Below the pieces are notes generated by a model. That model was not told the DNA's origin. It worked only from the letters and a program-made list of their open reading frames with translations, and did no database searches. 64,000 nt of DNA from assembly GCF_016741775.1 (NCBI RefSeq), contig NZ_JAERRK010000001.1:62001-126000 (forward strand). Direction: 5' to 3'. This DNA is from Streptomyces actinomycinicus (lineage in GTDB: Bacteria > Actinomycetota > Actinomycetes > Streptomycetales > Streptomycetaceae). Positions 16,346-24,345 of the stretch are shown here, piece after piece. A program made the position numbers and the translations under genes. Within the stretch, counting starts at the first letter, position 1. Every line of letters starts with the position of its first letter.

Positions 16346-17418
16346 CAGAGGGTCACCGTCACCTTGTCACGGGCGGACCGGCGGGCCGCCTCCAGTACGT
16401 CGAGCGCGGCGGCCGCCTCCAGGGCGGTCACCGGGTTGGGGCCGGCACCGGTCAGGGCGGCGGCGACGGCCGCGTAGTAGGCGGGGTAGTCGCCGGCGAG
16501 GGTCGGTACGGGGACACCGCCGCCGCTCACCGGGGACTCGCCGGAACCGGTGCGACCCCACAGAACCTTGTCCTCCACGCCCCACTCCGGGGTGGTGCCG
16601 GGACGGCTGCCCTCGCGCAGGGCCGCCTCCTGCGGGTCCAGGCCGTACTTGACGTAGCCCGCGCGGGAGCCGAGCACCCGGAAGCGGGGGCCGAGCTGGG
16701 CGGTGGTGGCGGAGACGTAGAGGTGGGAGCGGACACCGCTCGCGTGGGTGAGCGCGATGAAGGTGTCGTCGTCGGTCTCGGCGCCGGGGCGGCGGACGTC
16801 CGTCTCGGCGTACACCTCGGTGGCCGGGCCGAAGAGGACCAGGGCCTGGTCGACGACATGGCTGCCGAGGTCGTAGAGCAGACCTCCGATCTCCGCAGGG
16901 TCACCGGACTCGCGCCAGCCGCCCTTGGGCTGGGGGCGCCAGCGCTCGAAACGGGACTCGAAGCGCCAGGGGTCACCGAGTTCGCCCTCGGCGAGTAGCG
17001 TGCGCAGGGTCAGGAAGTCGTTGTCCCAGCGGCGGTTCTGGAAGACCGACAGCAGCAGTCCGCGCTCGTCGGCGAGGGCCGCCAGCCCCCGGGCCTCCGC
17101 CGCGGTGCCGGCGACCGGCTTGTCCACGACCACCGGCAGCCCCGCCTCGAGGGCGGCCGTGGCCAGCGGGACATGGGTCCTGTTCGGGGAGGCGACGACG
17201 ATCAGGTCCAGCTCGTCCGCACGGTCGAACAGTTCCCCGGGGGTGGCGGCGAGCCGGACGTCCGGGAACTCGGCACGGGCCTGCTGCTGCCGCTCGGGGT
17301 TGGCCGTGACCACGGTGTCCAGGGCGAGACCCTCGGTGGCGGCGATCAGCGGGGCGTGGAAGACGGAGCCGGCGAGGCCGTAGCCGATCAGGCCGACGCG
17401 GAGGGGGGCGGTAGTCAT
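16345..17418 (-). CDS. Gfo/Idh/MocA-family NAD(P)-dependent oxidoreductase
   Basis: A 357-residue dehydrogenase. The N-terminal Rossmann fold reads RVGLIGYGLAGSVFHAPLI, and LIVVASPNRTHVPLA is followed by the family Lys in VVVDKPVAGT (EKP-like motif). A C-terminal alpha/beta domain has FESRFERWRPQPKGGWRE and GGLLYDLGSHVVDQAL with the conserved His. Substrates are usually sugars, inositols or related polyols. ATG 17418 follows GGGAGG directly. Upstream lies a perfect palindrome shared with the divergent ROK regulator. It forms an operon with the UPF0303 gene. Confidence 0.88.
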   Translation of the reverse strand: MTTAPLRVGLIGYGLAGSVFHAPLIAATEGLALDTVVTANPERQQQARAEFPDVRLAATPGELFDRADELDLIVVASPNRTHVPLATAALEAGLPVVVDKPVAGTAAEARGLAALADERGLLLSVFQNRRWDNDFLTLRTLLAEGELGDPWRFESRFERWRPQPKGGWRESGDPAEIGGLLYDLGSHVVDQALVLFGPATEVYAETDVRRPGAETDDDTFIALTHASGVRSHLYVSATTAQLGPRFRVLGSRAGYVKYGLDPQEAALREGSRPGTTPEWGVEDKVLWGRTGSGESPVSGGGVPVPTLAGDYPAYYAAVAAALTGAGPNPVTALEAAAALDVLEAARRSARDKVTVTL

Positions 17419-17425
17419 GCCTCCC

Positions 17426-17450
17426 ACTTTGGCAACGCTGTTGCCAAAGT
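17426..17450. promoter_or_regulatory. Perfect 25-bp palindromic operator
   Basis: Half-sites ACTTTGGCAAC (17426-17436) and GTTGCCAAAGT (17440-17450) flank the trinucleotide GCT. It lies between the ribosome-binding site of the Gfo/Idh gene and the divergent ROK regulator gene, and is the most likely binding site of that regulator. Confidence 0.8.
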
Positions 17451-17475
17451 GCAAGCGGCGGGGAGAATGGTCGGC

Positions 17476-18732
17476 GTGAACAGGACGGGCATGAACAGGA
17501 CGAGGACCGCGCGGAGCGGAGGGCCGGCCGGGGCGAACCTGGGCGTCCTGCGCAGCCACAACACCGCCCTGGTGCTGGGGCTGCTGCGGGACGCCGGGAC
17601 CGAGGGCATCAGCCGCCTGGAACTGGCCGAGCGCACCGGTCTGACCCCGCAGGCCGTCAGCAAGATCACCGCACGGCTCCGGGAGGAGGGCTTCGCGGCG
17701 GAGGCCGGCCGGCGCGCGTCGACGGGGGGCAAGCCGCGGACCGTACTGCGCCTGGTGCCGGAGGCGGGGCACGCGGTGGGGGTGCACCTGGACCGGGACG
17801 AGCTACGGGTCGTGCTCGTGGACCTGGACGGCACCATGGTGGGCGAACGGCACGGCGAGCTGCACCTGGGTGCGGGTGCGGAGGCGGTACTGGGCGCCGT
17901 CTGCGAGGCGGTCGAGGGCTTGGTGAGGGAGAGCCTGGGAGAGACCACGGGGGGTGGTGCGGGTGCCGGTGGGGCGGTGGCCGAGGGGGGCGACGGCGGG
18001 GTGTCCGGTGTCCGTGACGGGGGCCTGGCCGCGGGTGCCGGGCTCGGCGGGGTTCGGTCGCTGCTGGGGGTGGGGGTGGCGCTTCCGGGGCCGTTGGACC
18101 ATGCGCAAGGCGTCCTGCACCGGGTCACGGGGTTTCCAGAGTGGGACGGTTTCCCGCTGCGGGACGCGCTCGCGGAGCGGCTGGGGGTGCCGGTGGTCGT
18201 GGACAAGGACACGAACGCCGCCGCGCTCGGTCTGGCGGTCGGAGGCGAGGAGGGCGCCGCGGGCCGGTCGTTCGCCTATCTGCACCTCGGTACGGGGCTC
18301 GGGGCCGGACTCGTGTTCGGCGGGAGCGTGCACCGGGGGGCGCGGACCGGGGCCGGTGAATTCGGGCACCAGGTGATCCAGCTGGACGGGCCGCGGTGCG
18401 AGTGCGGGAACCGGGGGTGCGTGGAGGTGCTGTGCCTCGGGGCCGCGGCGCGGGGGGAGGCCGCCGAGGCGGCGCGCGTACTGGGCGTGGCGGCCGGGAA
18501 CCTGGTGGGCCTGCTGGACATCGACGTCGTGCTGCTCGGGGGGCGGACGGTGGCGGCGGCGCCCGAGGCGTACGTGCAGGGGGTGGGCGAGGTGCTGGAC
18601 GCGCAGGCTCTGCGGGAGGGAGCGAGCGGCGGGCCGGTGCCGGTGCGGATCGCTCCGCGGGGGGAGCGGGTCGTGGCCGAGGGGGCCGCGCAGTTGCTGC
18701 TGGCGCCGTTGTTCGGGCGGGGGGACGTCTGA
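17476..18732 (+). CDS. ROK-family transcriptional repressor
   Basis: A 418-residue protein. It has an N-terminal winged helix (ISRLELAERTGLTPQAVSKITARL, quoted in part) and a ROK sugar-kinase-like domain with LGVGVALPGPLD, VVVDKDTNAAALG, YLHLGTGLGAGLVFGG and the zinc motif CECGNRGCVE. A Gly/Ala-rich insertion sits near residues 155-195, longer than usual. GTG 17476 is chosen because GGGGAG lies 10 bases upstream. ROK repressors sense sugars or their phosphates; the adjacent oxidoreductase and palindrome suggest local control. Confidence 0.88.
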   Translation: MNRTGMNRTRTARSGGPAGANLGVLRSHNTALVLGLLRDAGTEGISRLELAERTGLTPQAVSKITARLREEGFAAEAGRRASTGGKPRTVLRLVPEAGHAVGVHLDRDELRVVLVDLDGTMVGERHGELHLGAGAEAVLGAVCEAVEGLVRESLGETTGGGAGAGGAVAEGGDGGVSGVRDGGLAAGAGLGGVRSLLGVGVALPGPLDHAQGVLHRVTGFPEWDGFPLRDALAERLGVPVVVDKDTNAAALGLAVGGEEGAAGRSFAYLHLGTGLGAGLVFGGSVHRGARTGAGEFGHQVIQLDGPRCECGNRGCVEVLCLGAAARGEAAEAARVLGVAAGNLVGLLDIDVVLLGGRTVAAAPEAYVQGVGEVLDAQALREGASGGPVPVRIAPRGERVVAEGAAQLLLAPLFGRGDV

Positions 18733-19336
18733 GGGGCGCTGTGTGCGGGGGGAGTCGTGGCGGCGCCGGCGATCGCACTCCCACAGCGCTGTCCGTCTGA
18801 CCCGACACCACCCTCGAACCGACTGCGACGATCCAGCCCACGACGGGCCGGCGCCACCTCTGTCCAGCTCACCTTCGAACCGACCGCGACGATCCAGCCC
18901 ACGTCGAGCCGGCACCAGCTCCGTCCAGCTCACCTTCGAACCGACCGCGACGATCCAGCCCACGTCGAGCCGGCACCAGCTCCGTCCAGCCCGCCTTCGA
19001 ACCGGCCGCCGCGATCCAGCCCACGTCGAGCCGGCACCAGCTCCGTCCAGCCCGCCTTCGAACCGGCCGCCGCGATCCAGCCCACGTCGAGCCGGCACCA
19101 GCTCCGTCCAGCCCGCCTTCGATCCGACCGCCGCGATCCAGCCCACGACGGGCCGGCGCCACCTCCATGCAGCCCGCTCTCGATCCGGCCGCCGGTCCAG
19201 CCCACCCTCGTCCACGACCCGTCCGGCCCGGTGACCGGCCGCGGCCGGGGCTCGCTCCGCTGATCGAGCGGAGTTCGCCGTAGCCCCGGAGTGGCGCACT
19301 TCCTCCGCCGCACCCACCCGGCATGGTCATGTGTTC
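18733..19336. repeat. 61-bp tandem repeat (minisatellite) in a 604-base gene-free region
   Basis: From about 18800 to 19210, six to seven copies of a 61-base unit lie head to tail. The word GATCCAGCCCA marks each unit, with starts at about 18829, 18890, 18951, 19012, 19073 and 19134 (cgatcc positions). Central copies are almost identical and the outer ones more diverged. Because 61 is not a multiple of three, each strand reads the same peptide cyclically in all frames, which mimics ORFs; none has a codon-start context that I accept. The remainder up to 19336 shows no gene. Confidence 0.9.
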
Positions 19337-20302
19337 ATGCGACTGTGCCCGTCCCTGTCCCTCCGTCTCTCCGCAGCCGCCGCCACCGCCACTCTCGCCC
19401 TCCCGGTGGCTCCGGCAGCCGCCGCCACCGGTGCGGCCCCCTCCGCCGGTGCGGCCCCCTCCGCCGGTGCGACCGCCTCCTGCACCGGCACCGACACGCG
19501 CAGCTTCCCGCTGGCCGCCCGGATCCGCGGCGGACCCGACTCCTACGAGGCCGGCGGCGATTACGGCACCTGGTACATCGACCTCACCAACAGCACACGG
19601 CGGACCTGCGCCGGGATCCACCCGGTTGTGGTCCTCGTCGACGACAAGCGCTCCCTGCGCCCGGGGCAGCCCCGGCTGGACTTCTACGACGGCTCCCGGG
19701 CCCGGCCCGTGGCGTTCGAGACCACCGACGAGCAGGAGTTGGTCGGCGTGCTCGACGGGGAGGGGTTCGCCGGTTTCACCGTGCCGCCCGGCGGGACCGT
19801 GAGCGTCCGCCTCCGGCTCGCACTCACCTCCGACGCCGTGACCGACCGGGTCACCGCGAGCGCCGCCGTCGTGCAGCGCCGGGGCCAGGACGGGGACTGG
19901 GTCGGGGCGTCCAACGCCTACCGCTTCGGGGTCGGTGCGGAGGGCGAGGAGCCGCCGGACGTCGGGGAGAGCGTGGAGCCGCCGGGCGCTGGGGAGAGCG
20001 AGGGGCCGCCGGCTGTCGGAGAGGTGCAGGTCAGCCCGTCCGGCAGCGCATCGGCCGCGGCTGCCGGTACCACCTCCGGCACGAGCGCCGGAACCGGCAC
20101 CGGCACCGGTCCCGGCGCCGGCTCCGGTACCGACACCCCGGACTCGTCCCTGCCGTTCGCCGAGGAGGCCGAGCAGGCCGGAGCACGGGCGCGCGAGCTG
20201 GCGCGTACCGGGCCGGGGCTCGCCCACGGGCTGCTCGCCGCCGGGGCCACGCTGCTGGCGGTGGGTGCCGGCGCGTCCCTACTCGCCCGCAGACGCCACT
20301 GA
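19337..20302 (+). CDS. LARTG-motif cell-wall-anchored surface protein
   Basis: A 321-residue exported protein. It has a signal peptide (MRLCPSLSLRLSAAAATATL and following, cleavage after AAAATG-like Ala run) and an immunoglobulin-like or DUF-type ectodomain around residues 45-195 (TWYIDLTNSTRRTCAGIHPV). A Gly/Ser/Pro/Thr-rich stalk leads to the C-terminal sorting signal LARTG, then a hydrophobic helix and the tail ARRRH. LAXTG is the class E sortase signal, matching the sortase at 10174-11034. No strong ribosome-binding site is visible; GTG 19331 is an alternative. The last codons lie within a 44-bp tandem repeat. Confidence 0.8.
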   Translation: MRLCPSLSLRLSAAAATATLALPVAPAAAATGAAPSAGAAPSAGATASCTGTDTRSFPLAARIRGGPDSYEAGGDYGTWYIDLTNSTRRTCAGIHPVVVLVDDKRSLRPGQPRLDFYDGSRARPVAFETTDEQELVGVLDGEGFAGFTVPPGGTVSVRLRLALTSDAVTDRVTASAAVVQRRGQDGDWVGASNAYRFGVGAEGEEPPDVGESVEPPGAGESEGPPAVGEVQVSPSGSASAAAAGTTSGTSAGTGTGTGPGAGSGTDTPDSSLPFAEEAEQAGARARELARTGPGLAHGLLAAGATLLAVGAGASLLARRRH

Positions 20303-20428
20303 CCCCCACCTCGCCCCGCCCGCAGCCCGCACTTGCCCGCCACTGACCCCGACCTCGCCCCGCCCGCAGCCCGCACTTGCCCGCCACTGACCCCGACCTC
20401 GCCCCGCCCGCAGCCCGCACTTGCCCGC
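20297..20428. repeat. 44-bp tandem repeat, three copies, overlapping a gene end
   Basis: Units begin with CACTGACCCC at 20297, 20341 and 20385, a period of exactly 44 bases, and are nearly identical. The first unit contains the stop codon (TGA 20300-20302) of the LARTG gene, so the repeat was probably born from the 3' end of that gene. Confidence 0.9.
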
Positions 20429-20511
20429 CCCCGTCGCCACTTCACGCCGCCCGCCGCCCGCCGCCCGCCCCCGGCCCCCGCCGGTCTCCTCCCGTCTGCG
20501 ACGATCCACCC

Positions 20512-21267
20512 GTGGACTACCCGAACGACCAGGCCCCCGGCGCCCCCGTCCGCTCCGGCATTCCCGAGCACGGGCGCATCCCCAAGTACTACGCGGTGAA
20601 GGCGCGCATCGCCGCGCTGCTGGAGGAGCTGGGGGAGGGCAGCGTCATCCCCACCGAGCGGGATCTCGCCGAGCGGTACGACGTCGCCCGGGAGACCGTG
20701 CGGCAGGCTGTGCGGGAACTCGTGCTGGAGGGCCGGCTCCGGCGCCGCGGCCGTGGGACGGTCGTCGCCGGGCCCAAGCTGGCCCAGCCGCTGTCCCTCG
20801 CGAGCTACACCGAGGGTGTGCGCCGGCAGGGCCGCACGCCGGGCCGGACTTTGGTCTCACTGGACCGCTTCCCCTGCCCGGACGCCCTCGCCGCCGAGGC
20901 CGGGCTGACCCGGGGCGAGCCGGTGTGGCACCTGGAGCGCGTGCTCCTGGCCGACGAGGAGCGGGTCGGCCTGGAGAGCACGTACGTCGCCGTCGAGCGG
21001 GTGCCGCGGCTGGACGTCGACTTCGACCCCGACTCCTCGTTCTACGTCTACCTCAAGGCCCAGGGCATCCACTTCGGCGACGCCGACGAGCGGCTCGAGA
21101 CCGTGCTGGCCACCCCCCGCGAGGCCCTGCTCATCGGCACCCCGCCGGCCCTGCCGATGCTGCTGATCCACCGGGTGTCCCGGGACACGGAGGGCCGCTC
21201 ACTGGAACGGGTGCGGTCGCTGTACCGGGGAGACCGCTTCTCCTTCACCACCCACCTCCGCGGCTGA
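20512..21267 (+). CDS. GntR-family (HutC/UTRA) transcriptional regulator of the phosphonate operon
   Basis: A 251-residue regulator. Residues about 20-85 are the GntR winged helix (IPTERDLAERYDVARETVRQ, LRRRGRGTVV), followed by a UTRA ligand domain (SLASYTEGVRRQGRTPG, VWHLERVLLADEERVGLEST, LIHRVSRDTEGRSLERV). UTRA regulators bind small phosphorylated or amino ligands, such as PhnF in phosphonate loci. It lies 192 bases before the phosphonate catabolism operon in the same direction. The GTG 20512 start lacks a visible Shine-Dalgarno sequence, so translation may be leaderless. Confidence 0.85.
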   Translation: MDYPNDQAPGAPVRSGIPEHGRIPKYYAVKARIAALLEELGEGSVIPTERDLAERYDVARETVRQAVRELVLEGRLRRRGRGTVVAGPKLAQPLSLASYTEGVRRQGRTPGRTLVSLDRFPCPDALAAEAGLTRGEPVWHLERVLLADEERVGLESTYVAVERVPRLDVDFDPDSSFYVYLKAQGIHFGDADERLETVLATPREALLIGTPPALPMLLIHRVSRDTEGRSLERVRSLYRGDRFSFTTHLRG

Positions 21268-21372
21268 AGCCCCCCGCGCGGCTGAAGCCCGTCCCCCCGA
21301 CCCTCACCCCCGCGACCCTCACCCCCGCGCCCCACCGCCCCACCACCCCCTTCGATGTCACGAAAAGATAAC

Positions 21373-21383
21373 GGGTCTAGCCC
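21373..21383. promoter_or_regulatory. Candidate GntR/HutC-type operator upstream of the FAD oxidoreductase
   Basis: GGGTCTAGCCC is a near-palindrome with the GTCTAG core that HutC-subfamily GntR proteins favour (compare the DasR box core GGTCTAGACC). It lies 77 bases before the start of the catabolic operon and downstream of the regulator gene. Confidence 0.4.
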
Positions 21384-21459
21384 AAACGTGATGGGTCGTT
21401 CACGCTCTCGTTGTCAGCCGGATGTTTCCGGTTCCCGCATCGCGAGGAGCGTTGCCGCC

Positions 21460-22584
21460 GTGAGAGTGACAGTCGTAGGAGCCGGCGTGGTGGGCACCAT
21501 GCACGCCTGGCAAGCAGTGGAGCGCGGCCACCAGGTCGTCCAGATCGAGCGTGAGGCCGAGGCGCGCGGCGCCTCGCTGCGCAACTTCGGACAGATCTGG
21601 GTCAGCGGGCGCGCCGGTGGAGAAGAGCTGGAAGCCGCCCTGCGGGCACGGGAGCTGTGGGAGGGGATCGGCGGCCGGGTGCCCGGCCTCGGCTTCCGGG
21701 CCACCGGCTCCCTCACCCCCGTCCGCGGCCCCCTCGAACTCGCCGTCGCCGAGGCCGCCGTGGCCCGCCCGGACGCTGCCGCCCGCGGCTACAAGCTGCT
21801 CACCCCGGGCGAGGCCCGGGCCCTGAACCCCGCCCTGCGCGGCGAGTTCACCGCCGCCCTGTACTGCGAGCGGGACGCGGCCGTGGAGCCCCGCACCGCC
21901 CAGCTGGCCCTGCGGGAAGAGCTGCTGAAGTCCCCGGACTACACCTTCCTGCCGGGCCGCGAGGTCCGTGAGGTGACCGGCGCCGGCACCGTCCGCGACG
22001 ACCACGGGGACGTGCACCACGCCGACGCCGTCGTGCTGTGCACCGGCGCCTGGCTCGGCGGCCTGGTCCGCGAACTGGCCGGTCCCGGCCTGCCCGTGCG
22101 CCGCGTCCGGCTGCAGATGATGCAGACCGACCCGCTCGGCGAACCGCTGACGACCTCGGTCGCCGACGCCGACAGCTTCCGCTACTACCCGGCGTACGCC
22201 TCCCCGGCGCTGGACGAGCTGAACGCCCGCCAGCCGCAGCCGGAGACCGCCGCGGCGCACAAGATGCAGCTGCTGATGGTGCAGCGCGCCGACGGCGGCC
22301 TGACCATCGGCGACACCCACGAGTACGAGCACCCCTTCGCCTTCGACACCGTCGAGGAGCCGTACGAGCACCTCACCGCCGTCGTCGAGTCCTTCCTCGG
22401 CCGGCCGCTGCCGCGTGTCCGGCACCGCTGGGCGGGGGTGTACGCGCAGTGCACCGAACCCGGCCGGGTGGTGCACCGCCAGCAGGTGCACGAGGGGGTG
22501 TGGCTGGTCACCGGGCCCGGCGGGCGCGGCATGACCTGCGCCCCCGCGATAGCCGAGACCACCGCGAACGAACTGGGCTGGTGA
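21460..22584 (+). CDS. FAD-dependent oxidoreductase of phosphonate loci (TIGR03364-like)
   Basis: A 374-residue DAO-type flavoenzyme. The N-terminal dinucleotide-binding motif is VTVVGAGVVGTMHAWQAVER, with QIEREAEARGASLRNFG typical of this subgroup, and the C-terminal FAD contacts are in VWLVTGPGGRGMTCAPA. The family occurs next to phosphonatase-like hydrolases and phosphonate ABC transporters, and is thought to oxidise aminophosphonates to phosphonoacetaldehyde-like products with release of ammonia or amine. GTG 21460 follows GAGGAG. The stop overlaps the HAD start by GTGA. Confidence 0.82.
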   Translation: MRVTVVGAGVVGTMHAWQAVERGHQVVQIEREAEARGASLRNFGQIWVSGRAGGEELEAALRARELWEGIGGRVPGLGFRATGSLTPVRGPLELAVAEAAVARPDAAARGYKLLTPGEARALNPALRGEFTAALYCERDAAVEPRTAQLALREELLKSPDYTFLPGREVREVTGAGTVRDDHGDVHHADAVVLCTGAWLGGLVRELAGPGLPVRRVRLQMMQTDPLGEPLTTSVADADSFRYYPAYASPALDELNARQPQPETAAAHKMQLLMVQRADGGLTIGDTHEYEHPFAFDTVEEPYEHLTAVVESFLGRPLPRVRHRWAGVYAQCTEPGRVVHRQQVHEGVWLVTGPGGRGMTCAPAIAETTANELGW

Positions 22585-23288
22585 GCAGCGTGACCGACAC
22601 CCCGGAGAACATCCGTCTCGTCGTCCTCGACATGGCCGGTACGACCGTCGCCGACGGCGGCCTGGTCGAGCAGGCCTTCGCCGTGGCCGCCGCCGAACTG
22701 GGCGTCGAGCCCGGCTCGGCCGAGCACGCCGAGCACCTCGCGTACGTCCGCGCCACCATGGGCGAGTCCAAGATCTCCGTCTTCCGGCACCTGTTCGGGG
22801 ACGAGGACCGGGCCCAGCGCGCCAACTCCGCCTTCGAGAAGGCCTACGGCGACCTGGTGGACGGCGGCCTGATCGCCCCCGTCCCGGGTGCCCGCGAGAC
22901 CATCGAGGAACTGGCCGGCAGGGGCCTCGCCGTCGTCCTCACCACCGGCTTCGCCCGTGTCACCCAGGACGCCATCCTCGGCGCCCTCGGCTGGCGTGAC
23001 CTGGTCCCGCTCACGCTGTGCCCGGCCGACGCCGGCGGGCGCGGGCGGCCGTACCCGGACATGGTCCTGGAGGCCTTCGTGCGCACCAAGGCCGCCGAGG
23101 ACGTGAGGCAGGTCGCCGTCGTCGGCGACACCTCGTACGACGTGCTGAGCGGCGTACGGGCGGGCGCGGGCCTGGTCGCCGGCGTGCGCACCGGCGCCCA
23201 CGGCGACGACGCGTTCCGCGCCGCCGGGGCCACCCACGTCCTCGACTCCGTCGCCGCGCTGCCCGCCCTGCTCACGGGAGAACGGTGA
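22581..23288 (+). CDS. Phosphonatase-like HAD hydrolase (TIGR03351-like)
   Basis: A 235-residue HAD enzyme. Nucleophile Asp17 lies in LDMAGTTVADGG, matching the DxAGTT motif of phosphonoacetaldehyde hydrolase (PhnX). MGESK places Lys64 where PhnX has its Schiff-base lysine. Later motifs are VLTTGF and VGDTSYDVLSG. The predicted reaction is cleavage of the C-P bond of phosphonoacetaldehyde to acetaldehyde and phosphate. It is coupled by GTGA to the oxidoreductase and followed by the transporter genes. Confidence 0.82.
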   Translation: MSSVTDTPENIRLVVLDMAGTTVADGGLVEQAFAVAAAELGVEPGSAEHAEHLAYVRATMGESKISVFRHLFGDEDRAQRANSAFEKAYGDLVDGGLIAPVPGARETIEELAGRGLAVVLTTGFARVTQDAILGALGWRDLVPLTLCPADAGGRGRPYPDMVLEAFVRTKAAEDVRQVAVVGDTSYDVLSGVRAGAGLVAGVRTGAHGDDAFRAAGATHVLDSVAALPALLTGER

Positions 23289-23289
23289 G

Positions 23290-24345
23290 ATGGGCATCCG
23301 CTTCGATTCCGTCACGGTGGCCTACGACGGCAACGTCGTCCTCGACTCGCTCGACCTGACCGTCGGGCCCGGCGAGGTCATGGCGCTGCTCGGGCCGTCC
23401 GGATCCGGCAAGACCACCGCGCTGCGGGCGGTCGCCGGCTTCGTCCGGCCCGCGTCCGGGCGGGTGCTCCTCGGCGGCCGGGACGTGACGGACCTGCCGC
23501 CGTACCGGCGGGGCATCGGAATGGTCGTCCAGCAGTACGCGCTCTTCCCGCACCTGCGGGTGGACGACAACGTGGCCTTCGGACTGAAGGCCCGCCGGAG
23601 CCCCAAGGTCTCCAGGTCCGGGATACGGCAGCGGGTCGCCGAGGCGCTGGAGATGACCGGCATGGCCGCGTACGCCCGCCGGCACCCGCGCGAGCTGTCC
23701 GGCGGGCAGCAGCAGCGGGTCGCCATCGCCCGGGCGCTCGCCATCCGGCCGGACGTGCTGCTGCTGGACGAACCGCTGTCCGCGCTGGACGCCCAGCTGC
23801 GCTCCGGAATGCTGGCCGAACTCGCCCGGCTGCACCGCGAGCTGCCGGACGTGTCGATGCTGTACGTCACTCACGACCAGGTGGAGGCGCTGACGCTGGC
23901 CGACCGGATCGCGGTGATGGACAAGGCACGGTTGCAGGCCTGCGGCACGCCCAGGGAGCTGTACCGGGCCCCGGCCAACGAGTTCACGGCGTCCTTCGTG
24001 GGCAACGCGAACCTGCTGCCGGTGACGGTGGGCGCCGGTGGCGTCGGCTTCGCCGGCACCGAACTGAAGGTCGACACGGCGGACGCGGTCGCGGGCGCAC
24101 GGGCCACGCTGTGCGTGCGGCCTCATCTCGTCGGGCTCGGCGAGGGGCCGAACCGGCTCGCGGGTGTCGTGCGGGAGATCCAGTGGCGGGGGGCCACGCA
24201 CCGGCTGTACGTGGAGGTCGACGGGCACGCCGTGATGGCGGACGTGCGTGAGCTGAAGGACCCGCCGCGGCACGGCGACCCCGTGAGCCTGCACTTCGCC
24301 CCGGACGACGCGGTGCTGCTGCCGGCCGGGATGAGCCATGGCTGA
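23290..24345 (+). CDS. ABC transporter ATP-binding protein, aminoethylphosphonate-type
   Basis: A 351-residue ATPase of the POT/CysA-like import class. Walker A is GPSGSGKTT, the signature is LSGGQQQRVAIARAL, Walker B is VLLLDEP, and the H-loop is YVTHDQ. A C-terminal TOBE-like regulatory domain spans residues about 265-345. It begins one base after the HAD stop and overlaps the first permease by 8 bases. The gene order with an FAD enzyme and phosphonatase matches 2-aminoethylphosphonate importers. Confidence 0.88.
   Translation: MGIRFDSVTVAYDGNVVLDSLDLTVGPGEVMALLGPSGSGKTTALRAVAGFVRPASGRVLLGGRDVTDLPPYRRGIGMVVQQYALFPHLRVDDNVAFGLKARRSPKVSRSGIRQRVAEALEMTGMAAYARRHPRELSGGQQQRVAIARALAIRPDVLLLDEPLSALDAQLRSGMLAELARLHRELPDVSMLYVTHDQVEALTLADRIAVMDKARLQACGTPRELYRAPANEFTASFVGNANLLPVTVGAGGVGFAGTELKVDTADAVAGARATLCVRPHLVGLGEGPNRLAGVVREIQWRGATHRLYVEVDGHAVMADVRELKDPPRHGDPVSLHFAPDDAVLLPAGMSHG

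Noticed and set aside
18800..19210. CRISPR array
   Set aside because: Copies abut without unique spacers, and no cas genes are present; same for the 25-, 30-, 44- and 58-bp arrays.
18743..19317. Repetitive ORFs on both strands in the 61-bp array
   Set aside because: The repeat period is not a multiple of three and gives the same peptide in all frames; no ribosome-binding site or conserved start.
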